A DNA stretch of 64,000 bases, taken from Allacma fusca (lineage: Eukaryota; Arthropoda; Collembola; Symphypleona; Sminthuridae). Under the pieces are notes generated by a model, which was not told the DNA's origin, ran no database searches, and saw nothing but the letters and a program-made list of their open reading frames with translations. Positions 12,620 to 25,836 of this stretch are shown one piece after another. Position 1 is the stretch's first letter; the number at the start of each line of letters is the position of its first letter. The translations under genes and the position numbers were made by a program. The DNA is taken from the NCBI GenBank assembly GCA_947179485.1, contig OX359250.1, positions 7,669,873-7,733,872 on the forward strand, read 5' to 3'.

Positions 12620-15600
12620 CTATTCTAAGATTTGACGATCTTCAATAAATTCCTGAAGACGTCTTGCAAATACTTTGGATGGAATCGGATCAGCCACTGG
12701 TCCATCGTCTCCCAGAAGTCTCTTCACTACTTTGGGTCTGAGATAATTAAAAATTCTTTATTAAGTATTTGAGAGTAAATAACAATTTATGATCAACTAA
12801 GCATTTACGAACTCATAAGAACACTCACTTATTGTCGGCGATTTGAACCATAGCATTTATGGCCTTTAGATTGCTGTTAGGACTGCGATTAAAGTTGTAT
12901 CTCAGTTGCTTCGATGGTGAGGGAGTCTTCGGTGCTCGCAAAGGTCGAAGAAAAACTGAATGTTTATTCGATACTTTGCGACAAGGGGACAAAGGTGTGG
13001 CTTTAAGATGTGGGACTGGCGACAATGGAACATTGTTTCCTTCATCCTGTATATTAAAATATAAATGGACGTTCAGTGTTTATACATTTTATATCTCATC
13101 ATTACCAAAACATGTTAACAGTTGAGTTGCAAGGTTACTTACCGTTTTCGTAGAAAATTTCAGTGCGTACTTTTGCATTCTTCCAATGAAAATTGTATTA
13201 TAAAACTTAATGAGATCACCCCGCTCATCTTCCTTAGTCAGGGGGACACTGCGATAAATGTGGGAAGCAGATTGAGGTTGCAAGCGGTAGCATCTCATTA
13301 TCTCTGTGAACGTCTTCTCATTGCCAACAACCTAAACATTATAATTAATAGTAAACTAACTTTGCTTCACTCCAGCACCGTACAATGCAATATGTAAATT
13401 AAAGGACAGGCAAGTACTGTAACAAAGTACTACTGCTTGCCACCATACTCACCTTAGCAACTACGTAAACGCAACACATTAAAATTTGGTCAAGGTGGCG
13501 ACTTTTCATAAGCTCCTCCACATGATTGACAATGGCATTCTGGAAGCAAGTCCATATTTTCCTTAGCAGTTCATCGTCGACACATAAGTTCTTGCAAAGG
13601 TCTTGTAAGCGGACATAACTCAAGTGGTAGAACTTCCGAAGAAACAAAGCCGTCGAATTTCCTTTCTTAGGTTTATCGCCATGCTTTGAAGGCAGAACTA
13701 CGCCAAGTATCTGAGAACTCGTTTTATCTTGTATAATCAAAGTTGATTGGTTTGTTCCACCTACTGCCACGGGAACACATTTTTCCCCCGATGGTGCTAT
13801 CAAGTTATTTCAATTTATTTAGTTTGGTCTTTTGAACTATATGTGTAATGTAATTTTTAGATTTAAACAAATCTAAGTATCGTAATTGTAGCTTACTTTT
13901 AATAACAGCGTAACGCTTAGGCGCTGATTCTCCATTACCAGCTTGTGAATCACCGCCCATTTTTTCAATTTGAGAGGGTAGCAGGACTTCTTCACAAGAT
14001 GGTATTGCTTCATTCTTCTTCGCAAGTGCAACCCAAAATGGACTATCTATTTTCCATGCAAGTTCTTCAAGCACTTTCTCCTCAACCTGTATGATTAGGA
14101 ATACATAAAAATATAGGAAAAACATTTTCTGACTTGAAGTAACGAAGACAATATGATATCAACGTACCTGACTTAAATGTTTGACCACATCTCTACATAG
14201 ATTTTCTTCAGCTCGAATTATTACTTCCACAACTTTGTAGAAGTGATAACCGGGTAATTTAAAAGTTTCTAAAATCCAGGGAAATCGACGCTGGGAGTTA
14301 TAAGAAAACAGGACGATTTCTAAACTGCAAGCTAGTAGGCTGACGTGAAAATTTTCTTCTTCCATCAAATCCTAAATAACAACGCATACCTTTAGTTACA
14401 TTTAATGAACGCATCACATTGTTTAGGAAACTGTTATCACAAACGAATCGATTTACTTACAGTTAATTCACTGTTATCCACACGCAGCTTACTTTCAGCA
14501 GTAAGTATACTTTCGAGCAAGCGGTAATATAAAGTTTGGCCTATCTGGCTTCGAAATTGAGCAAATTCTGAATGGAGACCGGGTTGATTATCGTACTTGA
14601 GTGAATACCCTTGACAAAATAGTTGACCATACTTCTGAAGCCTATCGTGAATACTTTGAACTGGATTCCTTGAACAAGAATTCAGCAGTTCTAATAAAGC
14701 AGGGGAAGGTTCAGGACGACGATTGGACAATAATGCCTACATGAACAAAGATTGACCCAACATTCAATTATTCAAATCCACTGAAAACATTGGTTCAACA
14801 CGAATTAGCATTTAACAACCAAAATTACCTGCAGTCGACTGACAGTTTGGGTGGCATTAGAAATCGGCGAACTCAAATTGTCTTCCTTTTCAGATACGTA
14901 CTTTTTTCCAGTTAACGGTGTTTGTGGCATCAAATGCTTCAGCTATTAAATAAATATAAGATGTGAAACCACTTAAAATACATTACTAACATGTAATTTT
15001 ATAATAAATCAACAATACATAACATTCGTACATAATAAAATGTAAGTTATGTACCTCCTGTAGTGGTGGAAAAGCTTTTAAACCCATCGATTGTCTTAAA
15101 TAATCAAGCTGAGTGTCAACTTGGTCCACCCCAAAGTCAGCCTGGCGCAGTTCCGATAGATACATCCGCTCATCAAAATCTCCTTCCGTCAAAACAAACT
15201 CTTCGTACTCCTTCTCTAGCCGTTTCGAATTATGCTCAAAAACTGACTCATCAATCAGTCCAGTTAAGGCTTCTGAATCACCTTTCAAAGTCTAAGAAAA
15301 TATTCACCATTTACAAAGACTGTAAAACTGAATACAACAGATACACTGATATACACTTACTCCTTGTTCAATCATGCTACGGATTTTCGGCTTCAACCAG
15401 AATTCTTTAATAGTTTTAGCTTCAACTGAAATTCCGTCGTAAAGGTCACACAGCTTGTGAATAATGCATATCGGCTCACCAACCGAGTCAACTAAATTTT
15501 CTGCGGATTCTAAACATAAAAAAATGATATATTCTTCAACAGCCTGCTTGTAAATGAACTAATGTCAACCTTCACGGCAAACAACCTTAATCAAGTTACA

Positions 15601-17012
15601 TTGTGCTTACCGGCAAATTGTGCAGTCAAAAGATTTTTTCTCCCTGCGTGGGCAACGTTGTAAAAAATAAGGTCAGAGCACGAAAGTAATAAATGATATG
15701 AATTAACAAGGTCATCACTTATTCTTAAGGAGCTTTTCACGCAGAGGAAAAGCGTCCAACAGAATTCAAATAAGTCCGAAGCTGATTTTGGGGACAACCT
15801 GAAATGCATATTAGATTTAGTAACCATTCTTCTCCCCTCAGCTGAACACAGTACAGTCCAAGAAATCCATACTATTGAAAATAAACTTAAAATTCTGTAA
15901 CATACTTCTTCCTATTAGCTCTGTTCTCCTCCAGCTCTCGCCTCGAAAAATCTTTAAAAAGGCCAGCAAAAATAGGATCAAATTTTTTGAAGATACACGT
16001 GGTCACAGCAAAATTCCTTTCCAATCTCTCAATTTTGCTACGAAACTCTTGATTCAAGTTGGTCATGTCCCCCCATTTCCGACTCTTGTCAAAAAACTCA
16101 GTCAAGCTTAGCCGGGAGGTCCGCAAAAGCCGGGTCAAATTAACATAATTTCCGTGTACCGTCGGTGAATTCACTGACGGAACACTCGCCTGTCGGCAGG
16201 CGACGTACACAGCACAGCATAGCCAATGAGCAATATCCCCCTGTCAGTATCAACATCTCCATTAATACCCGTCAAGGCACTCCAAGGTCATTTCAAATAA
16301 ATCATTCCTTCAATTACCTCCAACGTATACTTCGATCGAACCGTCGTGAAAGTTTTCCAGGTATTCTCCTTCGTGACACTGTCTAAATTGAGATCTGAAC
16401 ACAACTCCTGGAAGCGTTCATAAGCCTCATCTTCATGAACATTTTCCTCTCCCATGGCTTCTTGCTTCACAAGTTCCTACAAAAAATGGATATCTATATT
16501 AACCGGACGAATATCCTACATCACCCAATACAACTCTCACACAAAATAAAAATCCCAGCACACTCATCATCTACAATGAGGCCCTTCCACCATTGACACA
16601 AGCTTTAGGCCCAGCAATCATTTACACTCTCTCCAACAACCTCCTCCTAACAAACAACTTCAAAGCAATCCCCCAGAATTCAGTTCCTTAAGTCCCGTCC
16701 CCATCATCAACATTTACTGTCACTTCATTTCCAATACTACTCATTCACAAACATTTACAATAATTTCATTTCCACCGATCCAGGCACTCAACCCAAAATA
16801 AACAGTTCCGGTTACAACAACACCCGGGATCTTCACCTCACCCGGGAACCTTCCTCCGACCTCATAACTTCCTTTCAAGTGTGGAACTCGGAAAGCACAA
16901 ATACAGTAAAAATCCCACCTCACAATTTCTCTCTACATTCAATGATCAATTTGAAATCCTGGGGATTTTAAAAACTCCTTACCAATTTGAAAGGACTGAA
17001 ATGTGCCTTCAT
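12620..17012 (-). CDS. Rbf: Retinoblastoma-family pocket protein (p107/p130, Rbf type)
   Basis: Nuclear pocket protein that represses E2F/DP-driven transcription until phosphorylated by cyclin-CDK. Fourteen exons read right to left: 16983-17012, 16318-16476, 15906-16240, 15611-15798, 15361-15509, 15055-15291, 14829-14942, 14461-14736, 14168-14371, 13897-14086, 13453-13796, 13143-13331, 12829-13046, 12620-12737. They join in frame to 916 aa. Seen directly: the N-terminal fold with CCAVYVACRQ and DDLVNSYHLLLSC; the lead-in MPQTP..ATQTVSRLQ; pocket A (about 405-625) with LACSLEIVLFSYNSQRRFPW; pocket B (about 675-805) with LFLRKFYHLSYVRLQDLC and MCCVYVVAK; then ERGDLIKFYNTIFIGRMQKYALK and YNFNRSPNSNLKAINAMV, which are p107/p130 marks. 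Spacer between A and B is short. Ser/Thr-Pro sites (LSPV, TPLSP, KTPSP) and a C-terminal KRLLG, a possible cyclin-docking RxL, are present. Related fly Rbf1 is 845 aa. Confidence 0.97.
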
Positions 17013-17880
17013 TATTTCCACAATCAGTTGTTACATTTATTATTTAATGGGCGGTAAAGGTGGTTTCTCAAGAGTATGGTAATTTACACACAACTACTTT
17101 ACAAAAAAAGAAAGAAGCGGACTACGTTATTTCCTACTTGTAAACTACTAAAAAAAATATCCCGGAAATAAATCAACTGTCGGAATTTTTGAACGGGATG
17201 AAAAATATTGTGTGGGAATTACTTGAGATCTACGAGTTGACGTTGGTCTGACTGCTGGGGGTGTAAAATAGTCACAATTATTCTTCACAAATTACACTTG
17301 GGTTTGTTTTGATGGCTCAATGGACCGCGTTCCTCATTTCAACATTTCCACTGACGAGAAGGCGCAAAGGCAAAACAGCTTGGCGGCCCACAATATCCCA
17401 GCAGACATCGCATGAGGACTCGAACAAAAGAGTGCCAGAAAAACCCGCGCAACACCCCGACCCCTGTCGTCCCACTCCCGCATTTATCTCCCTTCACTCA
17501 CTCAATGTACGAATAAGACTCAGTCACAAACCACTTCCTCCCAGCCAATCATCACCCTTGTGTCCGTTCCAGCCTTTCGCACCAAATCCTTTTTACTCTA
17601 GTCCTCACAATGTGCTCTCTCGTAACTTCACTCTTCCATTCAATATTCCCAAGCCTCAGCCCCAGTCCCAGTCCACGCAAGACTATATACTCTGTCTGGG
17701 GCTGGGCTTTTTTCGCATGTATATCAACATATCATCAAGTCTTTTTATAAAACACATACTATATATGGGGTATATGCACTTACAGTAGATTTTGTTAATG
17801 GAGTTAAGTTAATAAGTCAAATTTATGCATCCTCCTTGAACACGGTAAATATGGAATGAATGCATTTTTGATTAAAAGCA
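17013..17880. other. 5' flank of Rb-family gene (probable promoter / 5' UTR)
   Basis: C-rich on the plus strand, hence G-rich on the sense strand of the Rb-family gene, up to about 17690. GCGGTAAA at 17050-17057 and GGCGCAAA at 17361-17368 are each close to E2F sites (TTTSSCGC on the other strand). Pocket-protein genes are often E2F targets, but the matches are imperfect and may be chance. A Pro/Ser-rich open frame at 17309-17788 (+) looks like a by-product of the base composition. Confidence 0.4.
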
Positions 17881-17884
17881 AAAT

Positions 17885-18470
17885 GGTCCACTTGACTTTT
17901 TTTTTTAACCCAATGAAAAATCGTACAGGAGTTTTTACCTCCAGGAAAAATGTACATCCCTTTTTACCACACGGAAAAATCCCACATGACTTTTTACCTC
18001 GAGGAAATATCGGGCATGCCTCTTTACATCATGCAAAAGTCGTACAGGCCTTTTTTACATCATGCAAAAATCGTATATGCTTTTTTACATCGTCTAAAAA
18101 TCGTACATGACTTTTTACATCATGCAAAAATCGTATATGACTTTTTACATCATGCAAAAATCGTATATGACTTTTTATAACATGCAAAAATCGTATATGA
18201 CTTTTTATAACATGCAAAAATCATAAAGAATTTTTTTACCTGAAGGAAAAATAGTACATGATATTATAGTTGATGCCAAAAATCGTAAGGAATTTTTACC
18301 TGAAGGAAACATCGTAAACGACTTTTTAGATGATGCCAAAAATCCTAATTAATATTTACTTCAAGGAAAAGTCGTACATGACTTTTTAGATGATGCCAAA
18401 AATCGTAATGAATTTTTACCTTAAGGAAAAATCGTGCATGAATTTTTAGAAGAAATACAAATTGTGTATG
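17885..18470. repeat. 30-bp minisatellite with 60-bp higher-order half
   Basis: About 19-20 head-to-tail copies of a ~30-bp unit. The centre (roughly 18030-18230) is nearly uniform, reading ACTTTTTACATCATGCAAAA then ATCGTATATG. To the right of 18230 two diverged 30-bp versions alternate, TTTTTACCTGAAGGAAAAA.. and TTTTTAGATGATGCCAAAAA.., making a 60-bp unit repeated four times. Left of 18030 copies are more degraded. Since 30 is divisible by three, long but meaningless open frames appear on both strands. Confidence 0.9.
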
Positions 18471-21400
18471 TCGTCCTCAAAGGAAAAATGATCTGCTACA
18501 GATAGCGGTAAAAATATAAAAAAACACCTGCCTATAATCAAATGATAGCCAAGGGACTGTGATATAAGAGGATTAAATGAATTGAGGATCTTTATTAATT
18601 ACTATTGCTCAGGGGCGGATTAAAAAATAGTTTTTACCCTGGCCATAGCGCCCTAATCCTCAAAATAGATTGGGCCGTCCCGCATACAATCGCAGGTCCT
18701 TCGTTAATTTTTTTTACCCTGACACTAAATTTTTTTACACTGGCCACCCCGTAAGCCCACCCCAGAACTGTTACTGAAATATTGAAAAACTTTCCATTGT
18801 CTCTTGTCTCAATGAGAGTGGTGGTATGTATTTTCATTTAAATTCAATATTTTTTGGAACCGCTCCAGTTTAGTTCGTACGAGAGGGCTTAGAAATCCGG
18901 ACAGATGCGTCCACTTACTTGCATTACAGATGACACTTTGAGAAGATGCTATTATTGTGTCAAATGTGGCTCAATGTCAGCGTTCCTAAAAGGGTTAGGG
19001 GTATATCTAATTATATGAATGATGCTAATGAATTTACAAGAGGATCAATAATGTTGGAATCCCGTTACCATTTAACAAAAGCAATTGTAGTTTGAATGCA
19101 TCATTGCTTACTTGCTTACAATTACTAAGTTACCAATACATTTTGAGTGTCACAGTCCGCAAGTAATTAAGCTACGGAGCCATACTTTGGTAGTTGCTGA
19201 TTGTGAGCCAGTATTAATGTGGCTACATTTTTACACATAACTCATTTCAAAATGCCCCAGCGACCTGGAGCGATCTTGGAGTCTTGGAGTCTTGGAGTGT
19301 GGTTTCAATTCAATGGAAGTTAAAATCCAGACAGCCAACGCCTTTTTCCGCTTTAAAAGGCACTGCACATTGAAGTTGTAAGGACTGGGATTCAAGCATA
19401 TAGACAAACAATAACAAAATAAAGTTCCTAGTGTATCTGTTTCTGTTTAATAAAAAATACGTGCTTTGAAACTCGCATATAGTTTGTATTTGCATGGAAA
19501 AGGTCCAAGTCATAGGCTACAAGAATACATACTTGGGTATAATATATGTACATATATTATATATGTGGAATGGGGAATGGATAGTTTAAGTGTGTACAGA
19601 TATCTGTAGGTTTTTTTCTCTTCCTAGTCCCGGTTTTAGCATTGTTGTATGGAATGACATTTAAAAAGTAGCGTTAAGCTCGGTCTCATTTGCTCATTGT
19701 GCACTGCAGTAAATAGCATAGGAATTTTAGGGGTTAGAGAGATTGCAGTATGCACAAAAATAGTTTCCGGGATTGAGGATAGGTTGACTCTGAGCTACTA
19801 TAGCCTGATGTGAGTGTTCTTCTATTTCTTCTGTTAGCACTAACTGCTGGAGGGATGAGATGTGGTTCTTGTCATCCCTGATCATCATGAGAGCATACAT
19901 CAGAATTTGTTCATCTGATGGGAAAATTGGGTCTTTGTGGTTCTAATTCCATTGAGTAAAGAGACGGAGACAGGCACTACTTATCAGTCATCACACAAAT
20001 AATAATTGATGCCTGCGGAAAATTATTATGTATTGTTTCCCGAGTAAATTAAAGAACACACTGTATTTACATGCTGGGATGAATTTTAGGTCACATTAGG
20101 AATTTCATTACAGACGCTTGAAAAAGTTTATGAGGCGTTCAAGTACATACAGAGATAATAATTGTAGCGTTGCAATTTGTAACTTCGTAACTATAATTGA
20201 GGGAAAACAGAGAAAGCAAGTCATTTACGCAGTTAATAATAAGAGGCTTCAATGTGGTCCGTACTAATTCTTATCGGTTGGTGAATAGTGGCTTTATTTC
20301 GAGCTTTGACCTTGTCCTTCATCCCCATTCCAAGTGAGTAAACAAATGTGGGAATGCCTATTTTTAGGAGTATGGATAAAATTGATGTCAAAGGTAAGGG
20401 AAGGAGACATTGAAGGATGATGTGAAGTATCTACTTAGTACTGGATGTGCTGAAGCCCATGAGGGAAGATGAAAAATGGACTTATCTTTCAAGGATTAAA
20501 GCACCCAAAATATGTACTTACTTATTAATACGAAATCCTGTGGTGTTTCTAAAGTTTCCCCCTAAAAGTGTAACATACGATATACATATGCAAGCATGCT
20601 TTCGCAGTAGCTAAGGAACTTTCTCTAGCCTACATTTGATCAGCTATATAGCTACAATTTAATTTATGTATTGGCGTCATTGCAGTTGGCGGCAGTAGTT
20701 TTATATTTGTTACACGTTGGGACAATTTGTGACTTTTTTTTGTGATGGCGTGCGGGCTTGATTGATTGAGAAAAATGATGCAATAATTTTGTTGTGAATC
20801 TCGTGTATATTTTTTTCTGCGGAATGGCGCTGGATATTTCCTATCAGTTTCCAGACTCATGCTCTCGTCTGTTCCTTATGTGGTATTAATATTAATCCAG
20901 TCCTTTATGCTATACTGCGAGGTAATGATTTCATGATGATAGGATGTTCAGTAACAATAAGCTTCCAGGCCCAGGTGTTATTCTCTGGTTAATCCATTCC
21001 AAGTCAGAGACATATTTAGAGGCTGGTCGTACACAGGAAAAGTTGACAAGTAAAATTATTGCTGACACCATAAATTCATAAATGAAAGTTGAAAGGGTTG
21101 TTTGTGGGCTCTAGAGAACTTAAAAATATTTGTTTGAGTGTAAGGATGTACTTTTTGTCAGTTTACTTTCGGAACAGGGCATTGTGAATTGGGTTAATAG
21201 CTAATGGTTGTCAATAATGCAATGAGCGTAATAATTTAAGTGAAATATTTGACATAACTTGCTAAATTAAGTGGGATAAAAAAATACATGGGAATTTTAT
21301 TAGTATACAAAAATCTTCAAGGGGAGGTTTTAGGATTTGAAATTTAGATTTTATAATTTAGATTTAGATTCGCTGAAGTAAAGTGCAGTCGTAGTCGTAT

Positions 21401-22690
21401 GTGATACTGCAATATATTTCTATTTTCATAAATTTACATTGTAAAATTATAAATCCAGCTTTCTTGCAGGCATGCACACAGAAGTTTTTGATCTATGTAT
21501 GTAATGTCCTCCCAAAGTTGCACTTTAAGAATTCAAATACGATACTCACCCTACAAGACTATATGCTTAAATGCAGTAATAAAAGTATAGGTACTATTGT
21601 GTGTAATCAATTTTGTAGTGAGTCAAAAGAGGTTCTCAATAATAATATTTTTTTTAGGTTCTAGACAAAATGCGAATGACGCAATCAGTCCCAATATTTT
21701 TGCTTCATCGTCCAGTTCCACCTAACACATATACAATTAGCTAAAGTAAATAACTTTGAGTCTGCAGTTGTGGTATGATGAGTGTCGATGTTGATCCAGG
21801 TGGAACAAAAATGACCAGTTTTATCTCTAATTACTTGTGTGTCAGTTTCTTATCTGAGTAGCTGATGTCACAGGGAATCGTATGTATTCCCTATTAAATC
21901 TTTCGCTAAAACTTCCCCCAGTTTTTTAATCAGCAATATTCAATTCCATTCAGATTATTCAAGTTATTAGTAAATTATGACGAACATTCCAGGGAATAGA
22001 CATGGGAAAAATACGTGCTTGAAATTCCTTTTCTATTGTGAGACCTTCCTTCAACCTATATACACAAACATATATAAATGTGCATACATGTACTTAACAT
22101 GCATCGTTAAAATTATGAAAGTGATGAAGTGATCCTGTACAATGGAGGTTGTTGCATTCATTGTCCTCCAACATCATCACTTATTGTTAGAAGTGTTTGA
22201 ATCGTAGAAGTTTGAATTTATGTAGAACATGGTGCATTCATTGTCGCGACGTCCCGAGTGAGTGGTGACATGGGGCTTAATAATTTCTAATTTGGGTAGT
22301 TTCTTATTAGCACTTTATTGTTTGAAGAAATATTACATTTGTAATTTATAGAGCACTGATTTCCAATCAAAATATTAATACAAGTTTACACGGCTAATTG
22401 TAATGTCCATGATAGATTGTATTAGTCATTGCCGTCTTGAACAAATATACGGACTTATATCAACGTCTACATTTATCTCCGTCTCCATGGCATACAATAA
22501 TTGACTGGATTTATCTCAGTAATACACTATGATTATAATTTACTAAAATATAGTGTCAGTACACGAATCCCAGGCATTAGTCACAACACATCCTGAACAT
22601 AGTTTCAGTAGCTTTCGTAAAGTAATTGAAGATACCGTGCTGGAAAAAAAAACATGAAAGTGCAATGTACTTACATTCTATTAACACCAA
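18471..22690. other. Non-coding spacer
   Basis: No recognised exon on either strand. A tandem 'cttggagt' triplet lies near 19274-19298 and an A/T-rich palindrome (tatatgtacatata) near 19544. At 18611 there is 'caggggcggatta', which looks like a hAT transposon tip but has no partner. Confidence 0.45.
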
Positions 22691-24560
22691 AATGTTATAA
22701 GTGTCATTAACCATAAGAAGAGAATAAGAAGAAACTACCAGCGAAAATAAAGTACTTAAGTCCTGCCATATATACCCTCTCTATTTTTTCAACGAGAATG
22801 ACCTTGCGGGGCGAAATAAGACCCAGTTTCATCCGTTTTACAGTAATTATGCAAGATCCCTTAAAATACACCACTAGTTCGTAGTCATTCCCCAGGAACA
22901 ACATTTTATCAGAATTAGAAAATAATCAACAGAGCTTAGAATTCAATCGCTAATCTCACTATTATTTCCCTACCACTGAATATTATTGATTACTTTTTGC
23001 AACTTCCTACTTCCCAGTCACAATCTTTCCACACTCACGCCACACTTGATTAAACCCGCAGAAAAGGCTCATGAAATGGCTGAATGTGAGTTTAACAAAT
23101 AATACTCAACCATTAGCGTGCAATTTCAACCAGAAATTGCACACCACAGTCAGGTTATTTCATTTACAGTTATTACAGAAACCTCCATCTGTAATAAAGG
23201 ATTTACATATCCCAAATGTACATTGCACTCACACATACATAATTATATAAATTACAGCACAATACATCAATACACACGTACTATTATGACTCTCATACTC
23301 TGACACATACACATCTAATGTTTTCGCATGTCTCTCCATCATCCCCAAAAAACTGTTTTAGCATCCCTGCACGCATCCACACAGTCACGAAAAAACAAAT
23401 TAACTAAATCTCATCTTAACTTCCCCTAAAGGTCATCCCTCCTGGGCCACGTTGTCAAATTTTCCCCTTCAGTCCTTAATATTTACTATTTAAAGTTTCC
23501 ATGCCCTCCTAAAGTCCATGACGTTTAAAGAGGACCGTTCCAAAAGCCGTGGACACTACCGAACGATTTTAACCCCCCCCCCCCATAAAAAATGTATTAA
23601 GTCCTATCAAGTGTCTCCCCCAATATTTGTAACTTATACAAATTACAATTTAATCAACTCCCATTAAATTTCCCCTAATCCACTAAATCCTCATCAACCA
23701 TAGGAAGACTAACCTTCAAAACATGTAATAAAAAAATCAAATGTGAAACCCTCAAGTCTTCCAATGTCTCACATTACCCCTGCAATTTAGTATACGTACT
23801 TAAGTACTTCGTGCCTCATATTTTTTGAAAAATATGCAAGCATAATAAATTATAGTAGGCTTATAATTTTCTTAAAACTAATTCAATTAAAAATAATTCA
23901 AGATATTTCGTTTCCCTTTGAAAGCTCTATACTTCCTGCCTCTAAAATAAGAATATTCAAATACGTCAAAAATCTTTTTAACTCTGACAAGATTAATTTA
24001 ATAGCATCTTTTGCATCCACTGTTAAATATGTTTTAATTTAAATTCCTCAAGGATAAGAAATTAGTTTTGAGGATGATGTTCTGCCTTGTGTCCTAATCC
24101 AAGTCGTCACCGTCACTCACCAGGCCACTAGGCTTGACCACAAAAAAAAATGAAGTGAAGGAGGAAGAGATAAAATTCGCGGCCTCTTGTGTAAGTAAAT
24201 AGTTGGAATGGTAGGGAATAGGAATCCCCTCCCAATGTGGTGCGACCCGAGGAGGCTCTTTACCAATCAGCATTGTACAACGAATGTCTGTTCCTCAAGT
24301 GACGACTACTAGGGCGACTGTATGTACATGAGAGGAAGTGTGTGTGAGCTTGTGCTATTTAACGTAGACTTTTTACTCTCTCGAATGTTACACGTTGCCG
24401 CTCATGTTGCTCACACACACACACGAGTTTAAAACCTCCCAAGGAATCTATAGGACTAAACTCGTACTAAAATACATTTCTGTTCCCAGTCAGTGATTCC
24501 CCTGTCACTATAGGAGCTCCTGTGTGTGTGTGTGTGTGTTTGTGTGTGTATACAGTATTA
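22691..24560. other. C-rich tract, then CA/TG repeats; possible bidirectional promoter zone
   Basis: From about 22900 to 24060 the plus strand is strongly C/A-rich, with a 13-base C run at 23572-23584. From about 24900 it turns G/T-rich. Between the two lie (CA)n near 24412-24424 and (TG)n at 24522-24549. No exon is recognised. The base-skew switch is the kind of pattern seen at the starts of the named genes in this window, so a promoter near 24.1-24.6 kb is inferred. Confidence 0.35.
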
Positions 24561-25836
24561 TATACTCAGGGCTAGCTGCCTATAATATTATCTATAGTTT
24601 ATAAAAAAACAGTAAACAATTTACAGTTGGATTTTGTAATCACAATGGTCAGCTTCATTAGAGAACTTTGATACAAAATTATATCCTAGTTTTAAAACAA
24701 GGACGGGAGCAAGGAATTTTGAAAGTGAGTCATTTCCCCTTCGTTATATCGTAACTTGTATTTTTGTCTTGATTCAGTGTTATTACTTATAGGAGCGTGA
24801 GAAATAATACAAGACTGGAGTTTGGCTTTAATTATTTTATGCGTGTGTGTGTTTTTGTGTGCATAGTGTGAGAAGGCTCTTGTTGTCAAGTCAATAGTAT
24901 TCTATTTGTAATTCAAAATTGCGTAACATTCCAAATTCGGAAGGGAGGAGGTTCAAGGAGGTGAAGAGGTGAATTTTAAAAAGGATTGTTAGAGTAGAGC
25001 GTGACTATTGTGAGTGGATGTAGAATTTATTATTAAATTTTAAAAGAAAAATATGAAGGGTTTTTGTTTATAATATTTAGGTTGATGGGTAATAGGCTTG
25101 ACCACCACCGGTGGTAAAGTTTGCGAAAGTTGGATGTTTAGGGGGATTATGTAGGATTTTTGAAAGGGCCTTCACAGCTGTTTTGGGCACTGTAGGAGGT
25201 TTGTTGACATTTGGGAAGTGTCTGTGTGATGGAGGGGTATTGATGTGATTTGTAACACTTACGTGAGGATTTAATACGGGGTTGGGAAAGTGTGTGTAGG
25301 AAATAGGGATTCAGGATGGTTGGAAGTGTCAGCGGGATTGTGTTTAATTGTGTTTTAGGGGAAGTGGATCATAGGAGGAATTCATAATTTTGAGGTAGGT
25401 TAGGAAATGTGGGGGATGGAAGGGCTCTGTTTGTGGTGTTGTGGGGGTAGGTTGAAATGAAAAGGTTTCGATGAGATCAAAAGTAAAGTTATGTAGTTCG
25501 ACCCGTGATTTTTTCTTATTCAAATCGGAAGAGAGTTCAGTTGTCAGAAGGTTTATTGTGTTTGTTGTCATTTGTAATGCATAATCGCGAGTGGCAGTAG
25601 TTGCAGTGGTATGGTAGTCCTCATTGTGATTTTTAGTACAATGGTATGACAGGGAGACAGTTTGTTTGGATGATTATAATTTTTGTTGGAGGGTACTCGG
25701 TTTTGTTCTGAGTGATGTTGGAAGGTATTGGGACATGATTTGTGCAATTGTTTTGATGGTGAGATTTTATTGTTTGTGACTCATTTTTAGATCAAATCTA
25801 ATCAAACGGAAACTACTAGAGGAAAAGGCTGGAAGT
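24561..25836 (+). other. Probable HERPUD 5' UTR / first intron
   Basis: G/T-rich on the sense strand of HERPUD. It ends in a good acceptor (ctcatttttag at 25780-25790), so 25791-25836 is 5' UTR in the exon that carries the start codon. The donor and 5' exon of this intron were not identified; they should lie to the left. Confidence 0.5.

Noticed and set aside
17309..17788. 159-codon Pro/Ser-rich open frame upstream of the Rb-family gene
   Set aside because: Composition follows the C-rich DNA, there is no recognised domain, and the region is the expected promoter/leader of the minus-strand gene.
17856..18217. Open frames of repeated decapeptides on both strands
   Set aside because: They are a by-product of the 30-bp minisatellite, whose length is a multiple of three; both strands open at once.
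18609..18840. Possible hAT tip 'caggggcggatta' with an adjoining open frame
   Set aside because: No matching inverted end or 8-bp duplication was found and the frame has no transposase features.
18875..18890. 'gtacgagaggg' resembling the large-rRNA sarcin-ricin loop
   Set aside because: The match covers only about ten bases and the flanks do not resemble rRNA.
24233..24255. ER-stress-element-like CCAAT-N9-CCCGA upstream of HERPUD
   Set aside because: The second half-site (CCACG) is not matched, and the transcript start is unknown.
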